A DNA stretch of 64,000 nt from assembly GCA_036008325.1 (NCBI GenBank), contig DASYNW010000088.1, forward strand, positions 11,449 through 75,448, written 5' to 3'. Shown in pieces: positions 34,888-43,023 of this stretch. The notes under the pieces were generated by a model. The model did no database searches. It saw only the letters and a program-made list of their open reading frames with translations, and was not told where the DNA came from. The position numbers and the translations under genes were made by a program. This stretch comes from AP-15 sp036008325 (GTDB taxonomy: Bacteria; Pseudomonadota; Alphaproteobacteria; ATCC43930; CGMCC-115725). Position 1 is the first letter of the stretch; each line of letters starts with the position of its first letter.

Positions 34888-35496
34888 ATGGCAGAGAAGG
34901 ATCCGGCGGAGAGCGGGCATCGGCTACATGTAACAACACTTTTGGTTGCTTCGCGCCGCGCGCTCGACAATGCGCTCGCCGAACTCGGCTTTGCCGAAGA
35001 CGACGATCGGGTCGTCGAGCATGATGGCCGCCTAGCATTTCTGACCTGCTCGCACGAGGAGGATAGCGACGATTTGTTTGCCCTCGTCACCGAGCTGTCC
35101 GCCCGCGGCGAGAGCTGGGAATTACAATCAAGAGTAGATACCGAGCCTGGGCGAGCGATCTATCTTTCTTTGGCGCGTTACCGTCCGGTCGAGGCGCTTG
35201 ATGCCGCGGTAGAGGAAGAACAGCCGCCGGAAAACCCCGAGACCCCGATCTACGACGTCGAGACCGCCGAAGGGCTGCAAGCACTTAAACGCATCTTGAA
35301 GCGGATCCAGCCGGCCGACGCCTTCGCAACGATCCGACCCGGCCGAGATGGGCGGGCCACGGCCCGCATCCTGCGCCGCGGCTCCCGCCGACTGCTGGCC
35401 GCCGCGATGGCCGCGGACGAGGCCACCTTGCGAGGGGTGATTCGCGAGATCCTACCAAATGTCATGCTCGACGTGGCAATGAAGCCACCGGGCTGA
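34888..35496 (+). CDS. Conserved-looking hypothetical protein
   Basis: 202 residues from ATG 34888, which has GGAGGGAG eight bases upstream. I do not recognise the family. The N-terminal half is acidic and soluble (FAEDDDRVVEHDGRLAFLTC, HEEDSDDLFALV). A Pro/Glu linker lies near 110-125, and the C-terminal half is Arg/Ala-rich and helical (LKRILKRIQPADAF, ATARILRRGSRRLLAAAMAA). No signal peptide or membrane segment is visible. It sits between rodA and the YcjX-like gene on the same strand. Confidence 0.7.
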   Translation: MAEKDPAESGHRLHVTTLLVASRRALDNALAELGFAEDDDRVVEHDGRLAFLTCSHEEDSDDLFALVTELSARGESWELQSRVDTEPGRAIYLSLARYRPVEALDAAVEEEQPPENPETPIYDVETAEGLQALKRILKRIQPADAFATIRPGRDGRATARILRRGSRRLLAAAMAADEATLRGVIREILPNVMLDVAMKPPG

Positions 35497-35560
35497 GTTC
35501 GGATCGCAGGCGGCCATCTCCTCGCCGACTCGCCTTCTCGGAGTCGATACGCTGCCTAGC

Positions 35561-36943
35561 TTGACCGGACTTTTACGCGATCGGACGGTGAGATTGGCCG
35601 TGACCGGCCTCAGCGGCTCCGGTAAGACCGCGTTCATCACCAGCCTCGTCGAGAACCTGCTCAGCGCCGTCGGCCGGCCATCCCGACTCCCGTTCCTGCA
35701 GGCGCCGCGGGACCGGCGCCTCGTTGCCGTAACGCTGCAGCCGTCGCCGATTGGGGGCGTTGATCGCTTTCCGCTAGACGCCACAATCGCGGCGCTCGCC
35801 GCCGACCCGCCGCAATGGCCGCCGAGCACGACCGGTCTGCGCGGGCAAGACTTATCAGTGCGCTTCTTCCCCTCTGGTGTTCTCGGCCCCGATCACCCGA
35901 TCGGCCGCATGGCCGGCGGCATCGCCGAACTCAATCTCGGGATCCTCGATTATCCTGGCGAATGGCTGCTCGATCTGCCCTTGCTGGGCCAAAGCTTTGA
36001 AGAGTGGTCGCGAGCGACGCTGCAACTAGCGGCACGCGGCCCGCGCGCACCCCTTGCCCGCGATTGGCTGGAGTTTCTAGCTCGATACCCGATCGGCGCA
36101 CGCAGCGATGCGCAAACGGCGCAGCACGCACACGACCTTTACCGCGACTTCTTGCTCGCGTGCCGAACCCGGGAACAATTGAGCTTGCTGCAGCCGGGAA
36201 GGTTCTTGAACCCCGGAGAACTGGCCGACCCCTCGCTGCTTGGATTTTGCCCGTTGCCGAGCGCGGCGAGCACGCGAGTGCGTCCGGGAAGTCTGGCCGA
36301 AATAATGGCCTCGCGGTTTGAGGCCTATAAGTGGAATGTTGTGCAGCCGTTCTTTTCTCATCTTGCCCGTGGCGTCGATCGGCAGATTGTCTTGGTCGAC
36401 GTGCTGCGCGCGCTCAATGCTGGCGAAGAGGCTTTCAACGACCAACGCCGGGCGCTTGAAACGATCCTCCAGGCATTTCGCTACGGCCGGCGTAGCCGTT
36501 TTCAGTGGCTGTTCGGCGCGCGCATCGATCGCGTCCTCTTTGCCGCCACCAAAGCTGATCACGTCCCAGCACTGCAGCGCGACCATCTCGCCGCACTGAT
36601 GGCCAATCTGGTGGCCGCCCCCACCTTGCGCGCCGAGCGCGCGCATGCGCGGGTTGCGGCGACCGCCCTTGCCTCGATCCGGTGCACCGAGGACGGCACT
36701 GACGTGATCGACAGTCGAAAAGTGGATATCGTGACCGGGCTGCCGCAGGGCAGCGAGCGCCGCATCCGATTCTTCCCCGGAGTTGTTCCGGTGACCCCGC
36801 CCCCCGCGGGATTTTGGGGCGAGCGCTTTACCGCATTTCCGGTATTCCAGCCGCCGCGCCTGCGCGATGCCGCAACGGACGGCATCGCCCATATCGATAT
36901 CGATAAGGCGCTCGATTTTCTGCTCGCAGACGCCCTCGCATGA
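35561..36943 (+). CDS. YcjX-family P-loop protein
   Basis: 460-residue nucleotide-binding protein of the YcjX/DUF463 family. Walker A is VTGLSGSGKTAFITSL at residues ~14-29, LGILDYPGEWLLDLPLLG is the switch-like DYPGEWLxDLP signature, and LFAATKADHVP is the guanine-specificity-like TKAD motif. TTG start at 35561. In many bacteria ycjX is paired with ycjF (DUF697) under stress control, but no ycjF is present here. Its cellular role is unknown. Confidence 0.85.
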   Translation: MTGLLRDRTVRLAVTGLSGSGKTAFITSLVENLLSAVGRPSRLPFLQAPRDRRLVAVTLQPSPIGGVDRFPLDATIAALAADPPQWPPSTTGLRGQDLSVRFFPSGVLGPDHPIGRMAGGIAELNLGILDYPGEWLLDLPLLGQSFEEWSRATLQLAARGPRAPLARDWLEFLARYPIGARSDAQTAQHAHDLYRDFLLACRTREQLSLLQPGRFLNPGELADPSLLGFCPLPSAASTRVRPGSLAEIMASRFEAYKWNVVQPFFSHLARGVDRQIVLVDVLRALNAGEEAFNDQRRALETILQAFRYGRRSRFQWLFGARIDRVLFAATKADHVPALQRDHLAALMANLVAAPTLRAERAHARVAATALASIRCTEDGTDVIDSRKVDIVTGLPQGSERRIRFFPGVVPVTPPPAGFWGERFTAFPVFQPPRLRDAATDGIAHIDIDKALDFLLADALA

Positions 36944-37036
36944 GGGTCGCAGGACCGGGGGTCGACGGTTCGCAATCGTCATTAACCCACGACACGCAAA
37001 TCCGCGCTATCGTGCCGTAAATCTGTGGAGAGCATC

Positions 37037-38608
37037 ATGGGCGATGCGGCCATCACTGGCGCGGGTCTGCGGCGGCGCTTCGGCGCGACATCTGCCGCAG
37101 CTGTTTCGCTCGGACTCGCACTAATCGTAGGCGGTTGCGCGTCGCTCGAGGGCGATCCGTCGGCCGTCCCCTGGGGCTCGAGCCAGGTGACGATGACGAG
37201 TTTTGCACCCCTCGTTCGCCAGGTCATACCTGCCGTCGTCAACGTCTCGGCGCTCCAGAGACCCGGCAAGGCGGCGGCCGATGACGAGCCGGGCATGGCG
37301 CGTCCCGTCAAGGAGCGAGGCACGGCCGCGGGATTGCCGCCCTCGGCGTTGGACGAGCTGCTGCGCCGCTTTTTCGACGATCAGCAAAACAAGGCCGCGC
37401 CGAGACTTCCCGGGCTCGCATTGGGTTCGGGCTTCATCATCGATTCCAGCGGCTACATCGTCACCGACGAACATGTCCTGGAGAATTCTGACGACGTAAC
37501 GGTAACCTTTCACGATGGCACGCAGCATCGGGCCCGGATCATCGGCCGCGATTCGTTAACCGATCTGGCGCTGCTCAAGGTCGAGGTGCCGCGGCCCTTA
37601 TCCTACGTGCGATGGGGCGACAGCGACGCCGCGCGAGTGGGCGACTGGGTTATGGCCATCGGCAACCCGTTCGGTCTCGACGATACGGTCAGCAGCGGGA
37701 TCATCTCGGCCCGCGGCCGCGACATCCACTCCGGCCCTTACGACGATTTCCTGCAGATCGACGCGTCGATCAATCGCGGAAATTCCGGAGGTCCAACCTT
37801 TGATCTTCGCGGCAACGTCATCGGCATCAACAGCGCGATCTATTCGCCGAACGGCGGCTCGGTAGGTATCGGCTTCGCCATACCGGCCAACCTGGCAAAA
37901 CCGGTGGTCGAGGAGTTGAAAGAGTACGGCAGGGTTGAGCGCGGCTGGCTGGGCGTGCAGATTCAGGAGGTGACGCCGGAACTGGCCCAAGGGTTTGGGC
38001 TGACCAAGCCCGCGGGCGCACTCGTTGCCGGGATGAGCGCTGACGGCCCTGCAGCACGCGCAGGTTTCGCGCAAGGTGATGTGATTCTCGCGGTCAACGG
38101 TCACCCCATCGACAGAATGCGAGATCTGCCGCTTGTGGTGGCCGGTCTCCCGATCGGCAGACCGGCCGACGTTTCCGTTTGGCGCCAGGAGCGCGCGGTC
38201 ATCCTGCGGCCGATTGTCGAGGAGATGCCCCAGAACCACGAAAGCAACGAACCCGCGCGCGGCGAAGACATGGCGCCGAAAAAGAGCCCGGTAGACATGT
38301 TCGCCGGTCTCAAGCTGGCTCCCTTGACCGTCCAACAGCGCCAAAGGTTGCGCGTTCCCGGGAACGTCAGCGGCGTTGTCGTGACCGCGATCGCGGACGA
38401 TAACCCGTTTGCCGAACTCGATCTGGTACCAGGCGATGTGATCCAGACGATCGACCAGCAGCCGGTGGCGTCCCCCGAGGACGCCCTTGCCAAGATCGAG
38501 GCCGCCGCGGCCAGTCCGACCAGGATCGTGCTGATGCTGATCAACCGGCATGGCACCAGCCGCTATCTGGCCTTGCCGCTAGCCGATGCCCTAACTGGAC
38601 ACGATTGA
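37037..38608 (+). CDS. DegP/HtrA-like serine protease, probable lipoprotein
   Basis: 523 residues. ATG 37037 is chosen for its GGAGAG site; a GTG 12 bases upstream is possible. The N-terminus ends in a lipobox-like LIVGGCASL (Cys near residue 38), so membrane anchoring is likely. The trypsin-like domain has His in TDEHVLEN, Asp in DSLTDLALLKV and Ser in NRGNSGGPTFD. Two PDZ domains follow (RGWLGVQIQEVTPEL... and SGVVVTAIADDNPFAELD). Catalytic triad is complete. It is the only gene of its unit, and no muc/rse regulators adjoin. Confidence 0.9.
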   Translation: MGDAAITGAGLRRRFGATSAAAVSLGLALIVGGCASLEGDPSAVPWGSSQVTMTSFAPLVRQVIPAVVNVSALQRPGKAAADDEPGMARPVKERGTAAGLPPSALDELLRRFFDDQQNKAAPRLPGLALGSGFIIDSSGYIVTDEHVLENSDDVTVTFHDGTQHRARIIGRDSLTDLALLKVEVPRPLSYVRWGDSDAARVGDWVMAIGNPFGLDDTVSSGIISARGRDIHSGPYDDFLQIDASINRGNSGGPTFDLRGNVIGINSAIYSPNGGSVGIGFAIPANLAKPVVEELKEYGRVERGWLGVQIQEVTPELAQGFGLTKPAGALVAGMSADGPAARAGFAQGDVILAVNGHPIDRMRDLPLVVAGLPIGRPADVSVWRQERAVILRPIVEEMPQNHESNEPARGEDMAPKKSPVDMFAGLKLAPLTVQQRQRLRVPGNVSGVVVTAIADDNPFAELDLVPGDVIQTIDQQPVASPEDALAKIEAAAASPTRIVLMLINRHGTSRYLALPLADALTGHD

Positions 38609-38678
38609 TTCATCACCTTGGGTCTGCCCCAGCCGCCCGGCATCAGCAACAGGCAGCTGCGGTGCTGCGCCGGCCGAA

Positions 38679-40046
38679 TTACTCAGCCGCAGCGAGCCGC
38701 GGATGCTGCCCGCGCAACTCGGCGACGCGTGCGCGGGTGTAGAGATCGGTCCAATTGGATAGCGCGAAATCGGTGACCTGGCGCGGGTCGTAATCGCGCT
38801 CGGCGACGCGGATCTCGTTGCCGGCGATGTAGACGGCGCGGAGCCGGCCGCGATCTTGCAATATGCCAACATTGGCGAGCGGCGATGCATCGAGAGCAAT
38901 GAAATCGGCAAAGCGGCCGGGTTCGAGCCTGCCGATATGCTCGCCCCCGGTCATAAACCGCGCGTTGACCTCGGTCGCCGCGCGCAAGGCCGCTGCAGGC
39001 GAAAATCCGAGATCATCGACGAACAGCTCGAGCTCGCGCGCATGCCATTCGCCGTAGGGAGTGACGGCAAAGCCGGTATCGGTCCCGGTCATCATCGGCA
39101 CCCCTGCGGCGCGCGCCTTTTTCCAATTGGCGCAACCGATCTCATACTCACGCTGAGCATGACGAGGGCGCCCCTTCTGATAAGCGGGCTCGTGCGATTG
39201 GGTAAAGTCGACCGTGTTGCGCGGATGGGTCATGGTCGGGCAGACCGCACTCCCGGTTTCCAGCATCGCCGCGATGCACGCGTCATCAAGATGGTTGGCG
39301 TGAAAGATCAGGTCGATGCCGCTGCGCGCGGCGTAAAGCGTAGCCTCGCGGCCGCGGGCATGCGCCACCGCCTTTTTGCCCAGTCGATGGACCTCGCGGA
39401 CCATGATCCCGGTCTCATCCTGGGTGAAGGCGGCGACGAGCTCGCCATTGTCGCGCCGCTGGATGCCATCAAGCGCGATCTTGATGCAATCGACGCCGTC
39501 CTTGACTTGGCGGCGGATCTCTTCGACCGCTTCGGCGGCGGTGGTGACGAGCTTGCCGATCGAGGTTTCGGGCGCGCCGATCCAGGTCGGGTACCAGTCG
39601 GTCAGACCCTGATGCGTCGTCAGGTACCGCCCGGCGGCCATGACCCGCGGCCCGTCGAACAGGCCGGCCCGAATGGCGTTGCGGATCGACAGGCTGATCT
39701 GCCCGGCATCCCCAGGCGAGCAGATCGCGGTAAACCCGGCCGCGGCCACGTGCTGGGCAAAGAAGAGCCCACGCAATGCCCGGAATTCGAGCGGGCTGTA
39801 AAGGTCGATATCCTCCTCGCTCTTGGCGTTGCCATAGGCCAGATGAGTGTGCAAATCGATCAGCCCAGGCATCACGAATGAGGCCGAATAGTCGAGCATC
39901 CGGTCGCTGCCGGCGCGCCGAGGCGCCGCCTGTTCGGCCCCGACATAGTCGAGCACGCCCTCCTGGTCGAAAACGAGCATCCGGCCGGCCTCGGCCTCAT
40001 CCTCGCATCCGGTGAACAGCTGACCGCAGCGCACGAAGGTTTTCAT
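38679..40046 (-). CDS. Amidohydrolase-family metal-dependent hydrolase
   Basis: 455 residues. Metal ligands are seen in GLIDLHTHLAYG, then AVAHARGREATLYA and DLIFHANHLDDACI for later His, and the catalytic Asp in MMTGTDTGFAVTPYG. The ending ADFIALDASPLANVGIL is the usual small composite beta-sandwich domain. The layout resembles imidazolonepropionase-like / Xaa-Pro dipeptidase-like hydrolases. Substrate unknown. ATG at 40046 matches the family start (MKTFVRCGQLFTG). It is downstream of petA on the same strand but 230 bases away. Confidence 0.85.
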   Translation of the reverse strand: MKTFVRCGQLFTGCEDEAEAGRMLVFDQEGVLDYVGAEQAAPRRAGSDRMLDYSASFVMPGLIDLHTHLAYGNAKSEEDIDLYSPLEFRALRGLFFAQHVAAAGFTAICSPGDAGQISLSIRNAIRAGLFDGPRVMAAGRYLTTHQGLTDWYPTWIGAPETSIGKLVTTAAEAVEEIRRQVKDGVDCIKIALDGIQRRDNGELVAAFTQDETGIMVREVHRLGKKAVAHARGREATLYAARSGIDLIFHANHLDDACIAAMLETGSAVCPTMTHPRNTVDFTQSHEPAYQKGRPRHAQREYEIGCANWKKARAAGVPMMTGTDTGFAVTPYGEWHARELELFVDDLGFSPAAALRAATEVNARFMTGGEHIGRLEPGRFADFIALDASPLANVGILQDRGRLRAVYIAGNEIRVAERDYDPRQVTDFALSNWTDLYTRARVAELRGQHPRLAAAE

Positions 40047-40062
40047 CGCCTTGGACTCCTGC

Positions 40063-40160
40063 CGAGAAATACGGCTGGCGAGCAGGCCGCCCTGCAGGCG
40101 ACACCGCATCACCTACGTTGTAGCACAGCAGGCCTGCCCGGCGGAGATCGGTATTTCTCG
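40063..40160. repeat. 10-bp inverted repeat in the petA-amidohydrolase gap
   Basis: CGAGAAATAC at 40063-40072 and its exact complement GTATTTCTCG at 40151-40160 bracket 78 bases in a non-coding stretch. No transposase lies between them. It could be a regulatory palindrome, a mobile-element scar or chance. Confidence 0.3.
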
Positions 40161-40276
40161 ATTTCGGGATGGTGTCTGCCCGAGCCGCAGCTCCGCTGGA
40201 TCGGAGCGAGATATCCCCCTGAGAGGGTGCCAGGGAGGAGATCGGCGACCCCCGGTCCGCGCGGCGCGGGGTGGCT

Positions 40277-40945
40277 TCAAACCTGTTCGATCGAATTGAA
40301 ATCCCAGGTCTGGTTCGGTGGATTCTCGCCAATGCGCAGCGTCGACTTGTCCGGAAAGTGGTAAGGCGGGACCGGTAGATTATAAGGCGCCGGGACATAC
40401 TTGAACACATGACCCGCAAGATCGTATTTGGAGCCGTGACACGGACAGAAGTAACCGCCGAGCCAATCCGGCACGGGATTGGCCGGATCGGGCGTGGGGA
40501 AGAAGCTCGGAATGCAGCCGAGATGTGTACAGATCCCAACCAGCACCGAATATTGGGGGAGGATCGAGCGATGCCAGTTTTTGGCATAGGGAGGTTGCTG
40601 GTTCGCCTCGGATTGGGGATCGCTCAGCCGATCGACGAGCTTGGAATCCTGCAGAACTTTGATTAGAGGCGGGGTCCGGTCGACGACGAAAATCGGCTTG
40701 CCGCGCCACAGCACGATAATTTGCTGGCCAGGCTGCACCTTGCTCAAATCAACATCGACGGGTTCGCCGGCGGCGAGGACATCGGCCGCGGGATTCATCG
40801 AATCGATTAGCGTATACGCGGCGGCGCCGGCCCCGAGAACCCCCATTGCCCCGGCGACCAAGGTCAAGAAATCTCGGCGGCTTGCTGCCGGACCGCCGCC
40901 ATGTCCAGCATTGATGGCCGTAACAGAATAGGCTTCATCCGTCAT
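40277..40945 (-). CDS. petA: Ubiquinol-cytochrome c reductase, Rieske iron-sulfur subunit
   Basis: 222-residue [2Fe-2S] subunit of the bc1 complex. The twin-arginine signal SRRDFLTLVAGAMGVLGAGA also serves as the membrane anchor. Cluster ligands are in GICTHLGC (Cys, His) and FCPCHGSKYD (Cys, His). Between and after them, the segment PTPDPANPVPDWLGG is an insertion that makes the protein somewhat longer than the ~180-190 residues of many bacterial homologues. The usual partners petB and petC do not follow. An unrelated amidohydrolase lies downstream and gene remnants upstream. Confidence 0.95.
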   Translation of the reverse strand: MTDEAYSVTAINAGHGGGPAASRRDFLTLVAGAMGVLGAGAAAYTLIDSMNPAADVLAAGEPVDVDLSKVQPGQQIIVLWRGKPIFVVDRTPPLIKVLQDSKLVDRLSDPQSEANQQPPYAKNWHRSILPQYSVLVGICTHLGCIPSFFPTPDPANPVPDWLGGYFCPCHGSKYDLAGHVFKYVPAPYNLPVPPYHFPDKSTLRIGENPPNQTWDFNSIEQV

Positions 40946-41112
40946 CGCGTTTCCGTTCTCCGCGCCAAGCGAGTGCGTCCTGGCACACTATGTTGAGAGC
41001 CCCGCTTCGGGCAACCGACGCCAGTCGCGCTGGTGCCGGGATCGCGGGCGGTGCTACGATCGGTCACAGCCATTTGCCTGCCCGCGCCTCAAGCATCGTG
41101 AGAGATCACGAT

Positions 41113-41175
41113 ATGAAGATCGCACGGATCGAGAGCTTCATCCTCGGCACTGGCAGCTCGAAGGATCTGCTGTCG
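41113..41175 (+). pseudogene. 5' remnant of a mandelate racemase/enolase-superfamily gene
   Basis: ATG 41113 opens MKIARIESFILGTGSSKDLL, the first beta strand of mandelate racemase / muconate-lactonizing enzymes. The similarity stops after ~20 residues, and the frame runs into unrelated sequence ending at 41217. The rest of the ~370-residue enzyme is absent. It abuts the 3' remnant of a binding-protein gene, so a deletion probably joined the two. Confidence 0.5.
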
Positions 41176-41195
41176 ACCCCGCGAGGACGCCGCGG

Positions 41196-41584
41196 ATACG
41201 CGACATTGCCTGCCTGAAGGACGCCACCGTCGGCGTTCAGGCCGCCGCGACGGACTACGACGCCGCGGTTGCGATGCAAAGCGGGGGCAGAGTCGCAAGG
41301 TCCAAGTTTATCCGTTCGACCGCATCGGCACCGCCGTGTCCGATCTCGCTGCTGGGTGTATAACGGCGGTTATGAAGGCACCGGTGGTGCTATGGTTGGT
41401 GCATCGCACGCCCGGGTTGTGCGTCATCGGCCACGTTCCGGACGGTCCGCAGCCGCTGGGGATCGGATGCAACAAGGCCAATCCCGAACTCGCCGCCGCG
41501 GTCGATGCCGTCTTGACGACGATCGAGAGTGACGGAACCTTTGGGCGGATGACCCGGAAATGGGAGTTGCCCGATGCCCGGTGA
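41196..41584 (+). pseudogene. 3' remnant of an amino-acid ABC binding-protein gene, frameshifted
   Basis: One frame (41196 to about 41300) reads IRDIACLKDATVGVQAAATD, a typical solute-binding protein family 3 segment. The frame then shifts by one or two bases. From there to 41584 another frame reads YPFDRIGTAVSDLAAGCITA, LWLVHRTPGLCVIG and finally NGTFGRM-like FGRMTRKWELPDAR, the normal C-terminus of HisJ/ArtJ-like binding proteins. The G5 run at 41283-41287 is a likely slippage point. The N-terminal half with signal peptide is missing. No permease or ATPase gene adjoins. Confidence 0.6.
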
Positions 41585-41680
41585 GCCGCTTGCCCGGTCC
41601 CGCTTCGCCAATCAGGCCGCCTTGCAGGCGTGCGCGGCGCCGCTGCCGCCTCGGCATCGCGTCCACGGCAGACCGAGGCG

Positions 41681-42160
41681 ATGAGCATCCGGGCGCCGTT
41701 CGACCGTTACCAGGGCGAAGTTTTGCCCGAATGGATTGATTTGAACGGTCATATGAACCTCGCCTACTACACCGTGCTGTTCGACTGTGCCACCGACCTG
41801 CTGTTTGATGCGATTGGGATCGGCCGGGACTACAAGCGCGCTACGAATCATGGAACTTTTGTCGCCGAGACCCACAATCTCTACGAGCGTGAAGTCCTGG
41901 TTGGCGAGCGGCTCCGCGTTATCAGCCAGATCGTCGGGGCCGATAGCAAGCGCCTACACCTGGCGCACGAGATGTTCCGCATCGCTGGCGGAGAACGCGC
42001 GGCGACGCAGGAGTTGATGTTCTTGTCGATCGATCTCGGCAAGCGCCGGGTCGCGCCATTTTTGGCCGCGGCACAGCAGCGGATTGCGGCGGCGGCCGCA
42101 GCCCATGTACATCTGCCGCGACCAAATTGGCTCGGCCGACACATCGCAATTCGACCCTAA
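41681..42160 (+). CDS. Hot-dog fold acyl-CoA thioesterase
   Basis: 159 residues of the 4HBT_2 type. PEWIDLNGHMNLAYYTVLFD has the catalytic-region D-x-N-G-H-M-N motif, THNLYEREVLVGERLRV follows, and HLAHEMFRI closes the sheet. Similar proteins include the thioesterase associated with carnitine degradation, but no carnitine genes are nearby. ATG at 41681. The C-terminal PRPNWLGRHIAI tail is family-like. It is preceded by gene remnants, so it may be the survivor of a lost operon. Confidence 0.85.
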   Translation: MSIRAPFDRYQGEVLPEWIDLNGHMNLAYYTVLFDCATDLLFDAIGIGRDYKRATNHGTFVAETHNLYEREVLVGERLRVISQIVGADSKRLHLAHEMFRIAGGERAATQELMFLSIDLGKRRVAPFLAAAQQRIAAAAAAHVHLPRPNWLGRHIAIRP

Positions 42161-42212
42161 GTCGATTGTGGCGCGGCGTCGCGATCCAAACGGGAGACTG
42201 ACGCCTTTTCAA

Positions 42213-42617
42213 TTACCGTAATGCATTATGGACCAGGTAATCGGCGAAATCGGCAGGCTTGAGCTTGATCTCGACACGGCCGCCGTCGCCCGCCAACGCC
42301 CGGGTGACCAGCAGATGGTTTTCCACCCGGTTCGCGGTAAGACGAAACACGCCTCTGGCCCCTTTTAGCTTCGGATAAAGCTGAGGATCGACCATTTTTT
42401 CGGTGCGGGCGAGCCTCGCCAGAACCGTCTCCTCATCCGCATCCTCGACCTCGCGTCTGCGAACTATCGTCCAATCAGTTTCACCGGCCCAGCCTCCTGC
42501 GGCAAGCGCCCTCGGATCGCCATCGACAAGTCCCACTTTATAGATGTGCTTGCCGAGCCCGACATCCGAGGCCCAACGCCCGAGCTTTGCGCTGCGTGCG
42601 ACATATAAAAATCCCAT
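42213..42617 (-). CDS. Conserved alphaproteobacterial hypothetical protein (possible GIY-YIG-like fold)
   Basis: 134 residues. The start MGFLYVARSAKLGRWASDVG, the early HIYKVGLVDGDPRAL and the ending AELKLKPADF-type KLKPADFADYLVHNAL are, to my recollection, found in similar small proteins of alphaproteobacteria. A strand reading FLYVAR followed by IYKVGL is reminiscent of GIY-YIG/T5orf172 domains (Y-V-x10-K-I-G), but catalytic Arg and Glu cannot be assigned with confidence. Cytoplasmic. It stands alone. Confidence 0.65.
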   Translation of the reverse strand: MGFLYVARSAKLGRWASDVGLGKHIYKVGLVDGDPRALAAGGWAGETDWTIVRRREVEDADEETVLARLARTEKMVDPQLYPKLKGARGVFRLTANRVENHLLVTRALAGDGGRVEIKLKPADFADYLVHNALR

Positions 42618-42709
42618 CGCGGTATCTCCGGTCGGGGCAGGAATAAGCTGGTCCCACCAGCCGTTTTAATGAAATCTTCAGCCCAAAGCCAACAACCGGG
42701 ATATCCCCC

Positions 42710-42844
42710 ATGCCCTTTATGATTGGCGCTGCAATTGCGGCAACCACGTTGGTGAGTATGGCCCTCGGCCAGATCGATACCGGCTTCGCCGCGCTCGGCG
42801 TTTTGATGGCTGCGATCGTTTTGATGACAATGCAGGAAGAATGA
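42710..42844 (+). CDS. Putative 44-residue membrane protein
   Basis: ATG 42710 opens MPFMIGAAIAATTLVSMALG, a short loop with QIDTGFAAL, then a second hydrophobic stretch GVLMAAIVLMTMQEE. The pattern would give one or two membrane helices with an acidic end. A weak CCGGGA lies upstream. I do not recognise a family. It sits in a 406-base gap between divergent genes that is otherwise empty. Confidence 0.4.
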   Translation: MPFMIGAAIAATTLVSMALGQIDTGFAALGVLMAAIVLMTMQEE

Positions 42845-43023
42845 TCGGACCGCCGACCGGGTTGCGCCAGTTCGTCGCACGCCGCTGATCCCCACGCTTG
42901 TCGTAAGGGGAGCGCCATTCCGTCGCGCCGAGACGACAGTTTACGAAGTGACACAAAGGGTAACATTTCGTTAAACTCTCTGTCCTGAGCCTCAGCCGAG
43001 GCGAGGATGGGGGGTCTCGAAGA

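Noticed and set aside
36077..36982. 301-codon open frame opposite the YcjX-like gene
   Set aside because: The sense strand encodes a complete YcjX-family protein with Walker A and DYPGEWL motifs.
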